Source: Cladocopium goreaui | Taxonomy: Eukaryota > Sar > Dinophyceae > Suessiales > Symbiodiniaceae | Length of the DNA stretch: 64,000 nucleotides | Reading direction: 5' to 3' | Assembly: GCA_947184155.2 (NCBI GenBank) | Contig: CAMXCT020000904.1 | Location: forward strand, 122,004-186,003 | Part shown: positions 23,845 through 34,211 of the stretch, piece by piece | How positions within the stretch are numbered: position 1 is the first letter of the stretch | Layout of the letters: every line of letters begins with the position of its first letter | The notes under the pieces: model-generated | What the model was told of the DNA's origin: nothing | The model's input: only the letters and a program-made list of their open reading frames with translations | Databases searched by the model: none | Position numbers and translations under genes: made by a program

Positions 23845-24483
23845 TCATTCGGCTCCAAGCAGTACTGGGTTGGATCTGGTTGCCGTAAAGAAAGGATGTC
23901 CTCGAGGAATAACTTGAACATGTACAGCCAGACCAGTATCATGTGGATCAGGGTGAGGTGCCAAGGCGAGCTGTGAACACTCACGAGAGGTGAAGGCATC
24001 CAGGTGTTGATGAGTCTTCCAAGCGGGATAATACCAGTTCAAGATATCCAAGATGGAATGGGGAAGGTCGTCAAGCATGTGAGTGCCTTGATCAGTATCA
24101 ATCATCATGTAGAAGTCCGTGGTCTGAAGGTGAATCGACCATCTTTGTAAGATTGTGTCCTTCACCAAGGTCTTTAAGTCCGAAACAAAATGGCTGCTGG
24201 CGTAGTCCGGGTAAATCACCTTGAATGTCTGAAAGAGGCTGTCATATGTTGCCGTTGAGAGGTTGCCTGCGACCTTGGGTGCCAAGATGTTGAAGTACGG
24301 GTTTTTGTTTGCAAGTTGCTGCATAGGCTTCAAATCCAGTTGCAGAATAACGGGTCGATGTGGTGTGGTAGATGGAGGTGTCCAACCTGGTGGTCGATGA
24401 AACGGGGAGATACCTGTCGAGGAAGACGGTGCCCGGGTCGGAGAGCGAGATCGTCGTGAAGGTGAAATCTCATCCCGGGCCAT
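23845..24483 (-). CDS. Hypothetical protein G4, paralogue of the 22,149 gene
   Basis: A 212-residue protein from ATG 24,483 (MARDEISPSRR). The N-terminus is Arg/Ser/Pro-rich, then follows the same ~140-residue domain as G2: RPVILQLDLKPMQQL, a central DLKTLV...W-x-IH, and ILNWYYPAW. The rest is a tail of about 45 residues. It is intact as read. The arrangement G4-G3-G2-G1, with G4 like G2 and G3 like G1, points to duplication of a two-gene unit. No family is recognised. Confidence 0.65.
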   Translation of the reverse strand: MARDEISPSRRSRSPTRAPSSSTGISPFHRPPGWTPPSTTPHRPVILQLDLKPMQQLANKNPYFNILAPKVAGNLSTATYDSLFQTFKVIYPDYASSHFVSDLKTLVKDTILQRWSIHLQTTDFYMMIDTDQGTHMLDDLPHSILDILNWYYPAWKTHQHLDAFTSRECSQLALAPHPDPHDTGLAVHVQVIPRGHPFFTATRSNPVLLGAE

Positions 24484-24744
24484 GGCGCGTTGCAGACAAT
24501 ACCGATCCAAATGAATGCGAAGACACATAATAAAAATGGCTGGCTACAGAAATTGCATAGAAATAATCAGGCAGGGTAGATCAACCGTGTGAAGTGATGG
24601 TGAGACAAACACAACCCAATAACCAAGGTAATAAACATTGTCAACTGTGCAACAGCATGGTGAGACGAACGTAGTGCAAGGCCCAAAATTGTGAAACGAT
24701 ATAGCTGCAAGTCTTTTCCGATGTATAGAGATGCGCTGCAATGA

Positions 24745-25377
24745 TTAGCCAAAGGTGTCCTTGATCTGGTTCCACATGGATCGAACATCAGCTTCGGTTT
24801 TGCCCATCTTGGTAGAAATTACCCGCCAGGAGAATCTGGATCTCTCATCAGATTTCAAAGTTCTGAGTTTTTGTTTTTCTTCCGATGTCCAGGTAGTCGA
24901 AGGACTCGGGGAACGTGATGGCGATTTGCGTTCAGTGCGGCGGCGCTTGGTAGGGGCCTTGGGAGTAGCTTTGGCCTTCTGTTTACGCTTCGGAGGTGTG
25001 GATGCCGTTGACGAAAGCTTCGAAGGATCTGGAATAGCATCGGGTGGTGGTGCACTAACATGTTGGTGGGGCTCCGGAAGATTGTGTTGCAGCAGGTCAT
25101 CCATGAAGGCTTCCTCTTCATCAAGATCCGGTGGAGGAAAATGTGCAGCGTCAATGAATGCATTGGTAGGAGCCGAATATTCCGGCAATAGGCCATCGGG
25201 TTGGTTCCAAACTCCGGTGCTGGGTAGTGGCGTAGGTTCAATGTTGGGAATGAGGGTAGGAGGAAGTAACGCCATAGCCCGGTGTAGGAGAAGGTATGCA
25301 TGATGAATATCGTGGAGAAACTGGTAGAATACTGGCTCTTGAAGCGGAATTGAGGTTGTAGGTGAAGAAGAAGCCAT
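24745..25377 (-). CDS. Small protein with C-terminal Myb/SANT-like domain
   Basis: 210 residues from ATG 25,377 (MASSSPTTSIP). Residues ~90-155 are acidic then Lys/Arg/Ser-rich (KRKQKAKATPKAPTKRRR), a likely nuclear-localisation signal. The last ~50 residues have the spacing of a Myb/SANT or trihelix fold: TWTSEEKQKL, then FSWRVIS, then VRSMWNQI. Such folds usually bind DNA or histones. It lies directly downstream of the reverse-transcriptase gene on the same strand, so it may act in DNA targeting or expression of the element. The family assignment rests on pattern only. Confidence 0.6.
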   Translation of the reverse strand: MASSSPTTSIPLQEPVFYQFLHDIHHAYLLLHRAMALLPPTLIPNIEPTPLPSTGVWNQPDGLLPEYSAPTNAFIDAAHFPPPDLDEEEAFMDDLLQHNLPEPHQHVSAPPPDAIPDPSKLSSTASTPPKRKQKAKATPKAPTKRRRTERKSPSRSPSPSTTWTSEEKQKLRTLKSDERSRFSWRVISTKMGKTEADVRSMWNQIKDTFG

Positions 25378-25559
25378 CGCGCAGGGTCGAACTTGTCCAG
25401 AACAGTATGAACGAAAGCGAGCTGAGAGTGAAAACTACCGAGATGCAACAGGCATAGGAATGTGGTAAGTGTGTTGTCAGTGCATGCCAGTGGCAAGAAA
25501 TAAACGGAGAGGTGAAACGTGAAGAGTGAAACGGCACAGCGAATCGGCAGCAAATGATT

Positions 25560-28176
25560 TTACCACAGCGAAGACGTGTGAAGATAACGCCGAATCGGTT
25601 TGGCAGCAGCTGTTAAATCGGATTCCGAAAAACCTGCAGATCTGTACAAACGATGCAATGCTGCAAAACCTCGAGATCGTTCGGGGGTGGGGTGCGCGCA
25701 TTTGGCGACCAGGAAAAGTCGGGACACGAATCCAGATAGTTGCACAGCCAAAGGTGATGCCGAAAATGGTGCCATGACCTGGTTGAAGTCGCGTGGGGGG
25801 CTGTAGCGTAGTGCAAAGGGTTCGAACTCGATACAAAAGCCCAGGAACTCCTGATCTGGCTCCGTTTCCAAGATGATTGGATTGCCGTAGAACTCCGGGT
25901 GCAAAAAGTTAGTGAAGGAGATGTCATAGTCCCAGGATGGATCCGCCAGGCAAAGTCGGTTGTCCACATAGCGAAGTAGGCGAGCAGAGAGATCCATAGT
26001 TGACAGGGTGGTGTGGTATAGGTTCGGTACCAGATCTCCTCCGAGAGGGCGACGACCATCATGCACAGAGCTGGGCTCAGAGGGGAACCCATAGGTGAGC
26101 CTCTGATTTGTTCATAGACTGAAGTGCCGATGGAGAACTGGGTCATCTTCAAGGACATCCGAATGATGCGTTCAATGTCACGGATGAAGATTTTCCGGGT
26201 CACGTTCAGAGTGCGGCACGTGCGTCCTTTGACAACGTCACCTGTATGGTTACCTGTCGTGGCTTTCACGGAGATGATCTCGTCGGGGTCGGTGTTCATG
26301 ATGGAGGACAGGAACTTCAAGGTAAGTAGCCAACTGTCGATGAACCGATCGGAAGAATCCAGCGAGGTCTTGATTGTAGATACGTGGTGTAGGTAGGCTG
26401 TCAAAGTCAGTGTCTTTGAGGAGCTTGATGAGGTCAAATACATCTCCTTTTGCCAAGTTGCGGGGAAAAGCTTGAGGTAATAAATGATAGATCATCTTGG
26501 CAATGCAGTTCAACATGGGTCGGAAAGGCGCAGTAAAGAAGCTAACAATAGGTCTTCCTGCTAGGAACTGCTTTTTCCTTTTCGGTAGGACGTAGGCATT
26601 CGGTAGGTCGCGGCCAGCTCCAAGAGCCCAAGGATATGATTTACCAAACTGCTTGGTGATATCGGCGAGGGTCTTCTCGATGATGTGGTTGGGGCTATCG
26701 TCCATTTTCCGAAAGACTAATGGATCGGCGAAGGTCTTGGTGAGACACTGGTAGTAGATCATGGGGCAAAAAATCCGAAGGGATGTAGCCCGTTTGTCCT
26801 CATTGTGAAAGATGGCCTCCGAGAAGAGTTGCTTGAAGCGTGTAATGTCCTTGTGGGTGATGTGGTTGTGGAGTGAAGAGTGGTGGGATTGGATAGACCT
26901 GTGCCAAAGTTCATCAAGGTGTACTTTTGGTAGTGACGGAAGTGAGTTCCTCCGAGTCCATGTCTGCAAAGCTAAACGGAGTGATTTGTAAATTTCGTGG
27001 GATGGTGGAAAGATCTTGTTTTGAAGTGAACCCGTAGCAATAGATGTAAAAGGTGCATCGGCAAAACGTAGGTTGTCTCCGTCGAGGACGAGGTGTTGAT
27101 CGGGTTGATGAGAAGTAGGTGAATGTTGTCGGAGGACTGAACATGCACACTTTGGAGTCTCGCCGTCAGCCCATCGGGTAGCCGCTTCCTTGTGATTGCA
27201 TAAACTGTCCATGACTGAGGGGAATTTTGTGAAGACAATGCCTGTGGAAGGAGTCTGTAGGGTGGTGTTGTAGTGCTTGGTGTGGTGGACGTGGGCAGTG
27301 AGAAGTTGTCGAAGGTGACGAGTCCAGTCTGTAGCCAACAGCCAAGGTGCCCGAAGTGGAACAGGTTTTCGTACTCGTTTGGCTTTCCAGAAGGTCAGGG
27401 CCCGGTCGATGGCATTGATAGCATAAGAACGTTGAGGTTCGCCCAGGTTGTTGGCAAGGCGTCGAATGAAGTAGCATCCAGGTGGGCCAATCTCATTGGA
27501 GCGGAGTCGTTTTTCCATGTGAAATCTCTTGACCGAATTGCTACCAAGGTCTTGGATGATTTGCCAAAGCTGAACTCGGCGACCAAATATGGGACTCTGT
27601 AGAGCTTGCCGTACTCGTGTAGGGGTGGACTTCCATCGTAGTTTGCGCCACAACGAGTAGAATCCAAACTGGCGGGAACCCAAAAACTTGGTCCGCGGGA
27701 TGAGTCCCTTCCGGCAATTGAAAAATTGATAAATAAACGGAGTATTCAATTGAGGTTGCCACAGTTGAATTAAGGCTTTGTTCCAAAGCCCAAAAATTGG
27801 ATTTGTTGGTGTAGATCGGAAAGACAGACCACATCCAAAAGTTATCGAATCGACAGCAAAACCGTAGGGCAACTTTGGCCAATACGAATTTACTCTGTTG
27901 CACCTGAAGGAATTTCCGATAGCGGGAGTGTTCACGGTCCAAAACAAAAGAAGAAGTGGAACCCACATAAAACTTCGGTTGGAAAGTCGCAATATGGCTG
28001 AAACGAACATACACCGCTTGAGGGTGTTTGAAACATTGGAGGGCGACTTGCAAGTCATCCCAAGATGTGCAAAAGAAAATGCGCCTCAACGGAGTGCCTT
28101 TCAACAAGGCCCGCAGTTTCGAATTAGCGCGTGGATGTAATAATACATACTGTCCCATCAATGCCGTTTGGATCAT
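25560..28176 (-). pseudogene. Penelope-like element: N-terminal GIY-YIG nuclease, then reverse transcriptase (three frameshifts)
   Basis: Likely start at ATG 28,176 or 28,158. The N-terminal part has a GIY-YIG endonuclease pattern: VYV, then FYVGSTS, an Arg in DREHSRYRK and the catalytic Glu in WALEQ followed by ALIQLWQPQLN. After a linker comes a reverse transcriptase: KRKKQFLAGRPIVSF, motif A QDLAGFF, motif B RGSPMGSPLSPA, motif C YVDN, then EFLGFCIE. Breaks lie near 27,780, 26,345 and 26,020, each restored in another frame, so this copy is inactive or mis-sequenced. GIY-YIG before RT is the permuted order described for Naiad/Chlamys-type Penelope-like elements; classical ones carry it at the C-terminus. 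The second catalytic Asp of YVDD is Asn here. Confidence 0.8.
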
Positions 28177-28320
28177 TCGAAAAGCAAAAAAGACATCAAC
28201 AGAGGGGGACAAAGTGAAAGGGGTCAACAAAGCAAGAACAAGAATACATGAGTGTGTAACGGCAAGAGTTCGGATAATCCGGGCTGCTGTTGAGCCAGAG
28301 GAATTCAAATACGAAGCTAG

Positions 28321-28661
28321 TCAGGAGTGCATCAGCATGGCTACCGTCATGACCTTGAGGACAATCTCATCCGTGGTTGCATTCTTGTGTTTGCAAGGAT
28401 CAATGCCCATCGCTACAATGGCTCTCTGGAGCGTCTTGGCCGCGTCATCCGGTTGCTGTTGCCACCATTCCAGCACTTTCTCCAACTGCTTCTCCAAAGT
28501 ATCTTGTTTGTGTTGAGGAAGTTTCAAGTCCTTCAACCATTTTTTGTACTGGGTCTCGGTCAGCGAGGAAGGTTGGTTGTCCACAAGCCAAGAATTGACG
28601 GATCCCGGAGAGACCAGTAAAGACGAAGGGTCAAACAATGTTTGAGTCGATGGTTGTCCTT
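28321..28661 (-). pseudogene. ORF1-like gene, 3' part (after the copia insertion)
   Basis: Open from just inside the copia body (in-frame TGA near 28,665) to the stop at 28,321. It includes LTETQYKKWLKDLKLPQHKQ and TLEKQLEKVLEWWQQQ, a helical, coiled-coil-like end. It lies immediately upstream of the reverse-transcriptase gene on the same strand. I read it as the C-terminal part of the protein whose N-terminal part is at 35,124-35,960; the copia body sits between them. It probably corresponds to the ORF1 or nucleic-acid-binding protein of the element. Function is inferred from position only. Confidence 0.55.
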
Positions 28662-31600
28662 GTCAACGCTGAGGAGGCGGAAGCAGATAGATACAAGAGG
28701 CTGTACCGGTCGGCATGCTCTGAGCGTGACCATGTGATCAGGAAGAATGACTCACTGAAATTATCACTACATGATGCTAGTTGGGCCATGAGATCGATGC
28801 CAGCATCATGGAGCAGAGCAGCGCCCAGTGCCGCGGTACCAGCACCCCCATCTGCTGTGCCTCCGACAAGCCTAGCTCCAAGAACAAATGCACCCACTGG
28901 TAAGACTCCTTCCTTTGCAGTATCGATTTCAACACCTATGGGTACTCCCAAAGCATCATCATCAACAAAGAATCACGATCCTGCTCTACTACCACCACCG
29001 CCAAGTGCAAATGTTGCCATCGGCCACAAAGCCAACAGTGAGGTTGACGATCTTCGTGAAAAGCTTCGTCGATCTGAAGAACAAGCTCAGCAAAACTATG
29101 ACGAGATGAAGGAGTATCAGAGTTGGCTAGAACAGGTTGAAGAAGGGCAAGAGTCTATGAAAGGCAGTAAAGCCCCTGAGTTCGACCCCGTTCCTGACAA
29201 TCCTCCTGGACTTTGGGAAGGGAAAGATGGCAAAGATGCTAGTGTTGCAAACAGTGATGTCGGTCAAGATGGCAAAGACTGGGTAACTAGAATATCCAGA
29301 AAGGAGCACGAGAAGGTTATCGTCAAACCATGGCCTAAATGTCAAGATCTTGATGTATGGCGTTCAAACGTCGTGCAAGCAGTATGTGTTGCTTCAGGAG
29401 ATCCTGACACAGCGGCGTGGAGAAGATGGCTATCTCCTGCTCTACTGCCCAATCCCGACTATGCTGAACTCGCTGACTCAGGTGAATTCCGCTTCCAATC
29501 CATTGACTCCAAGTTATCCATCGCCTTGCAGAACATGGTGGACGCCGCTGGCGAGACCGCATCAGAGGTCAAGGTCCGGATTAGACAAAGGAGTCAAGTA
29601 CTGGGAAAAGAAGGGAATTTCCTTATGGGCAGAGAGATATTAGCAATGGTGCTAGATCATTTCAGAACAACATCGAAAGATGAAGTCTTGTTCAATGCCA
29701 GCCACATCTACAAACTGCAGTATCGTGGTGACAAAGAGATGGACAAATTCCTCCATGCTTGGATTGAGATTATCGCAAACATGAAAGCTGAGGATATTCC
29801 ATCTGACAACACACTACGTGATCATTTATTGAGGAAGATTGATGGATCCCAGGCATTGCATGTCGACCTCACGATCTTCAAAGGTAGGGACAATGATGAC
29901 AAGAAGAAGTCATATGGTGAACTGTTGGAGATCATGAAGAAGCACATAGCTCGCGCACGTGAGGATCGGAACATTGCGGCCAGGGACAAGTTTGCCACGG
30001 ACTACACCAATCTTGGTAAGCCTTCTACCCCAGCACCAAAGCCAACGGCTCCAGCACCTACACCAAAAGATGGCAAGACCGGAAAGCCAAGTGCCCCAGC
30101 ACCTAAAGGTAAGCCTGGAGCTCCCGTACTACCTTCCGGCAATCCCAAGAGCCATGGCAAGGGGAAAGGCAAGGGTGGCAGGAGATCAAGATCACCTTCT
30201 ACAAGAGATCCGTCCAAGACCTTTTGTCACTTCCATTTCAACAAGGGCAATTGCAAACATGGTGACAAATGCCAATACAGCCATTCTCAATATCATTGGG
30301 ATAGGAGGAAGGACAAAGGTGGTAAGGGCAAGAATGGTAGATCGGCCACTCCGAGAAGATCGCAGACTCCTGGTGGAAAGAAGGACCGAAACTGCTACGG
30401 GTGGTTGAAGGGAGATTGTCAGAAGGGAGACAAATGTACCTTCAAGCATGATCCAAGCATGAAGGGCAAACGAGCGGCACCTTCGACAAAAACGACTGAC
30501 GCCAAAGCCACTCCTGCATTGGTCCGCGAATATGACGATGACTTCATCGTGAATGCTGTGCCAATTGAGAAGAAGAACAAGATGCATGTCAAGTTCAACG
30601 ATCATGTGGAGACTATCAAGTACGTGAAGCCTGACTTTGTGGAATGTTCCAACCGAAGGCCAAGAAGAAGCTTGTCCAGAGCTCAGAAGAAGTCATTGAC
30701 GTGCAGAACTACCAAAGAAGTCATGGATGATCAACAATGGGTACTACAATCCAAGTTGGGCATGACAAGAGCACGTGCAATTGGCATATTGATGGATGAC
30801 TTTGGTGAATACTCTGATGTTGACGAAGTACATGTTATCCTGGGACCCAAAAGTGATATCAAGCTCAAGATCAACAACATTGAACATCTGGAGAACAACT
30901 CTCGAGCTGAGATATGTTACGAGGAAGTTATTCCTCATGTTCCAGGACAATATGGCCGTCGTGATAACGTCATGTGCATCACTATGCCGATCGAGCTCAA
31001 GGACCGTCGTTTCATTATGGACTCTGGTAGTGGTCATGATCTTATCTCGTCTACCAGGGTGGATCGGATGGACATTGACACATACCAAAGTGACCGAGTT
31101 AACTTCCACACTGCGAATGGCATCACATCCACATCTACTATGGTGGACTTGGACTTTGACACATTCAATGAACCTGCAAGGGCTCATGTGTTGGAAGATA
31201 CCCCATCTGTTCTGTCATTGGGAAAACGATGCATGGAACAAGGTTACACCTTCGTGTGGCCTAATGGGAGAGAGCCCTACATGATCAATTCTGAGGGTGA
31301 CAAGATTGGGATGGAAGTTCATGATCTCATCCCGTATGTCTACCTCGGGGCTAAGGACTATAGGCCTACACCAGACCATGAGGCTGAGTTAGTGATGAAA
31401 GTGTTGGGTCTCATGGGCAACAATCCAGCATCGAGAACGATATATCTTGATGGCGAGAGTGGCGATGAAATGTCCGAATCAGATGATGGAGTTGGTACAT
31501 ACGTCGACGGACCAACGAAATCTCCGAGGAAGACGAAGAAGAAGAAGAAGAAGCGTTCCAGACGGAAGACCGTTCCTGTGGCAGCTGGTGAAGGGCTCGA

Positions 31601-34211
31601 TGATGATGATGATGGTTATGAGCCATCCGTCCGCGAAGATGAGCCAGGAGACGATGATGTTCACGTTGATGAAGTTCCTGGCGCGGACGAGGATAAAGAT
31701 GATGATGACGATCGAGTACCAGCTGATGATGATGTTCCAGAAGATGATCAACCAGACGAAGACGAAATTGGTGTTGAACATGGACCACATGAAGAAGAAG
31801 ATGATGAGGATGATATCGATGTTGATGATCCTGATGGAGGAGTACGATTGTCAAAGAGAGGTACCCTGAAACACGAAGCTCGTACTCTTGAACACTTGTT
31901 GACACATCGATACAAGAACCCCTACTGCAACTCTTGCGTAAGGGCCAAGATGAAGCACCACAAGACCTATCGAGGTGCATTTCGTCGAAAGCTTACCAAG
32001 TTCGGCGACCTCATCACCTTTGACTTCATGGATACTCGCAAGACGACCAAGTTGGGCTACGACACGGTTAAGGAGATTCTTGTCATTCGAGATAGGTACA
32101 CCGGCATCATTCAGAGTTACCCCTCTCCGACCAAGAACACCGAAGATGTTGTGAGAGCGGTGAAGTATTTCATGGGAAGACGAACCATTAGAGAAGCATA
32201 CTCCGACAAAGCCAGACAGTTCGTCAAAGGCATGGAGGCGCTCAAGATTCCCTTCGATCACGCACTGCCGGGAAGACCTTCGACAAATTCTCTTGCCGAG
32301 CGCAACAACCAGTTCGTCATTGCAACCACTACAACATGCCTACTCGAGGCAGGACTACCAGCATGTTTCTGGAAGTTTGCCATACGATGTGTATGTCATC
32401 TACTCAATGTGGAACCTGGTGAAGACGATGTGAGTGCATGGTGTAAGCTCCATGGCGCCGAGTTCAAAGGTGACCAGATCCCTTTTGGTGCATTGGTTTA
32501 CTTCAAGCCGAGTGGAGCCAGAGCCAACGAACAAGCTCACAAGTTCGATCCCAAGGGCATCCCTGGTGTTTTTGCGGGCTATGAAATCGCCCCAGGCGTC
32601 AACTGGCGAAGGCAATATATGGCATGGGCATTGTCTGACATGACGAAGCAGAACTACTCGTTCAATGCTAAGACAATCATTGACAAGCTACGCCATCCAC
32701 ATCTCACTGAGAAGATCGAAGTGCACTTGCCATTGACGTTCCCATGCAAAGACATCTATGAGAAGGTGAACACGACATTGGAAGGGTTGGCAGTGAAAGA
32801 TCGTCTTGAAGGATCACCAGATTTCCTTGAAGATCAACAAGACGATGACGATGATGATGGAGACGACGATGATGAAGGCGATGGTGATGACAAACCCAAG
32901 AAAGGGAAGATCACCAACCGAGTTGAACATCAAGAAGAAGAGTTCGATCGCCTTATGGGGGAAATGGACATCAAACTCGACAAAGAGAAAGAAGATGGAG
33001 TCGAAGCTGTCGATGGACCTCCTCTACCTCCTCCTGACGGTGAACCTCCTTATGATGGACCTGAACATCACTCTATGGGCAAACCTGGTGACGGCATCAT
33101 CTACCTCAGCGACATTGGTGAGCATGTCAAGCTTGACAAACGTGGACGACCTTACCGTGTTGGTCCAGATGGTCGCAAAGAAGTACGAGGGTCACCAAGG
33201 CCAAAGAGTAGCTACAGTCCTGAAGAATGGAGAGCGCTATCTGCCAAGGAGAGAGATGTCATCATTCGTCGTGGTAAACTTGAAGAAGAAGCTGAGAAGC
33301 TCAAGGAGATCAAGTTGAAGAAGGAGAAAGAAAAGAAGGCCAAGGCCGAGATCTCCGAGAAGAAGAAGCATGATTCAAGTTCACTCAAAGATCCAGCCAA
33401 AGATGAAAGCCGAAAGAAGAAGAAAAAGGATAATAAGAAGTCGAAGGAGAGCTCAGGCAAAGATGGTGGCAAGGACGCTGCTGTCGGTGTGGAGACGCTC
33501 CGAGGAGAGTGGGAACGTATGTCTACGCCCCACAATCCGATGACGAGACTGAACCACAATCGAGATCGCAACCCATGGGAACGTTCGTCGACGCCCCATG
33601 GAGCAAGTGATCTCATCGACATCAAGAAGTTCAATGCCACCTCTCCCGCGACTCCCAGTGAAACGAGTACCAACGTCCCAAGTGATGATGATGGTCAAGA
33701 GTTCTTGAATGAATGGGATGAATGGTCCGAGCATGAAGTTGGAAGAGGACCAAAAGCTCACTGGGAAGATGTTCACTATGACTTCAACACTGGAAAAGTC
33801 ACGACACCTGCTAAGGCTGCACCAACGGCTCCTACCTCAAAAGACTCCGACGGCAAGTCCAAGGTCAACCACTTCGTGAGTTCGATTCCTTGTATGCCTT
33901 GTGTTCATCAAGACCTTGAGCATCGTGAGAAGTTCGGTCAAACTGATGTGAGGTTTGGGAAGTTGTTCAATGCGATGGTCTCACGGCCAGTTGGTCGTAA
34001 AGAGATGATGGAAGACCCGGACGCCAAGGCTTCTATGAGGAATGAGTGGTTGGGACAGCACAAGCAGGGAGTCTATGATTTCTCCATTATTCGTGAATAC
34101 GATGCTGTGGGCAGAAGCAAAACGAGAAGGAAAAGAAGTCCACATGGCACGAGTTCACGGCATTTGTGTCGAAAAGAACTATCAGCTACCAAAGGGGAGC
34201 CCTGGACGTAA
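28638..34211 (+). CDS. Copia Gag-protease-integrase polyprotein
   Basis: 1857 codons. Residues ~20-170 are Pro/Ser-rich then coiled-coil-like; the Gag core follows (~200-460). Two CCCH-type zinc fingers lie at ~530-550 and ~586-606 (CHFHFNKGNCKHGDKCQYSH and CYGWLKGDCQKGDKCTFKH) where most copia Gags have a CCHC knuckle. Retropepsin has FIMDSGSGHDLIS at ~795. A very acidic Asp/Glu linker (~980-1070) precedes a HH-CC zinc segment (HLLTHRYKNPYCNSC). The integrase core has Asp in DFMD, Asp in SDKARQF and Glu in LAERNNQ. The frame breaks near 34,115, and the reverse transcriptase continues one frame over. ATG 28,638 or 28,650 may not be the ancestral start. Confidence 0.85.
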   Translation: MFESMVVLVNAEEAEADRYKRLYRSACSERDHVIRKNDSLKLSLHDASWAMRSMPASWSRAAPSAAVPAPPSAVPPTSLAPRTNAPTGKTPSFAVSISTPMGTPKASSSTKNHDPALLPPPPSANVAIGHKANSEVDDLREKLRRSEEQAQQNYDEMKEYQSWLEQVEEGQESMKGSKAPEFDPVPDNPPGLWEGKDGKDASVANSDVGQDGKDWVTRISRKEHEKVIVKPWPKCQDLDVWRSNVVQAVCVASGDPDTAAWRRWLSPALLPNPDYAELADSGEFRFQSIDSKLSIALQNMVDAAGETASEVKVRIRQRSQVLGKEGNFLMGREILAMVLDHFRTTSKDEVLFNASHIYKLQYRGDKEMDKFLHAWIEIIANMKAEDIPSDNTLRDHLLRKIDGSQALHVDLTIFKGRDNDDKKKSYGELLEIMKKHIARAREDRNIAARDKFATDYTNLGKPSTPAPKPTAPAPTPKDGKTGKPSAPAPKGKPGAPVLPSGNPKSHGKGKGKGGRRSRSPSTRDPSKTFCHFHFNKGNCKHGDKCQYSHSQYHWDRRKDKGGKGKNGRSATPRRSQTPGGKKDRNCYGWLKGDCQKGDKCTFKHDPSMKGKRAAPSTKTTDAKATPALVREYDDDFIVNAVPIEKKNKMHVKFNDHVETIKYVKPDFVECSNRRPRRSLSRAQKKSLTCRTTKEVMDDQQWVLQSKLGMTRARAIGILMDDFGEYSDVDEVHVILGPKSDIKLKINNIEHLENNSRAEICYEEVIPHVPGQYGRRDNVMCITMPIELKDRRFIMDSGSGHDLISSTRVDRMDIDTYQSDRVNFHTANGITSTSTMVDLDFDTFNEPARAHVLEDTPSVLSLGKRCMEQGYTFVWPNGREPYMINSEGDKIGMEVHDLIPYVYLGAKDYRPTPDHEAELVMKVLGLMGNNPASRTIYLDGESGDEMSESDDGVGTYVDGPTKSPRKTKKKKKKRSRRKTVPVAAGEGLDDDDDGYEPSVREDEPGDDDVHVDEVPGADEDKDDDDDRVPADDDVPEDDQPDEDEIGVEHGPHEEEDDEDDIDVDDPDGGVRLSKRGTLKHEARTLEHLLTHRYKNPYCNSCVRAKMKHHKTYRGAFRRKLTKFGDLITFDFMDTRKTTKLGYDTVKEILVIRDRYTGIIQSYPSPTKNTEDVVRAVKYFMGRRTIREAYSDKARQFVKGMEALKIPFDHALPGRPSTNSLAERNNQFVIATTTTCLLEAGLPACFWKFAIRCVCHLLNVEPGEDDVSAWCKLHGAEFKGDQIPFGALVYFKPSGARANEQAHKFDPKGIPGVFAGYEIAPGVNWRRQYMAWALSDMTKQNYSFNAKTIIDKLRHPHLTEKIEVHLPLTFPCKDIYEKVNTTLEGLAVKDRLEGSPDFLEDQQDDDDDDGDDDDEGDGDDKPKKGKITNRVEHQEEEFDRLMGEMDIKLDKEKEDGVEAVDGPPLPPPDGEPPYDGPEHHSMGKPGDGIIYLSDIGEHVKLDKRGRPYRVGPDGRKEVRGSPRPKSSYSPEEWRALSAKERDVIIRRGKLEEEAEKLKEIKLKKEKEKKAKAEISEKKKHDSSSLKDPAKDESRKKKKKDNKKSKESSGKDGGKDAAVGVETLRGEWERMSTPHNPMTRLNHNRDRNPWERSSTPHGASDLIDIKKFNATSPATPSETSTNVPSDDDGQEFLNEWDEWSEHEVGRGPKAHWEDVHYDFNTGKVTTPAKAAPTAPTSKDSDGKSKVNHFVSSIPCMPCVHQDLEHREKFGQTDVRFGKLFNAMVSRPVGRKEMMEDPDAKASMRNEWLGQHKQGVYDFSIIREYDAVGRSKTRRKRSPHGTSSRHLCRKELSATKGEPWT

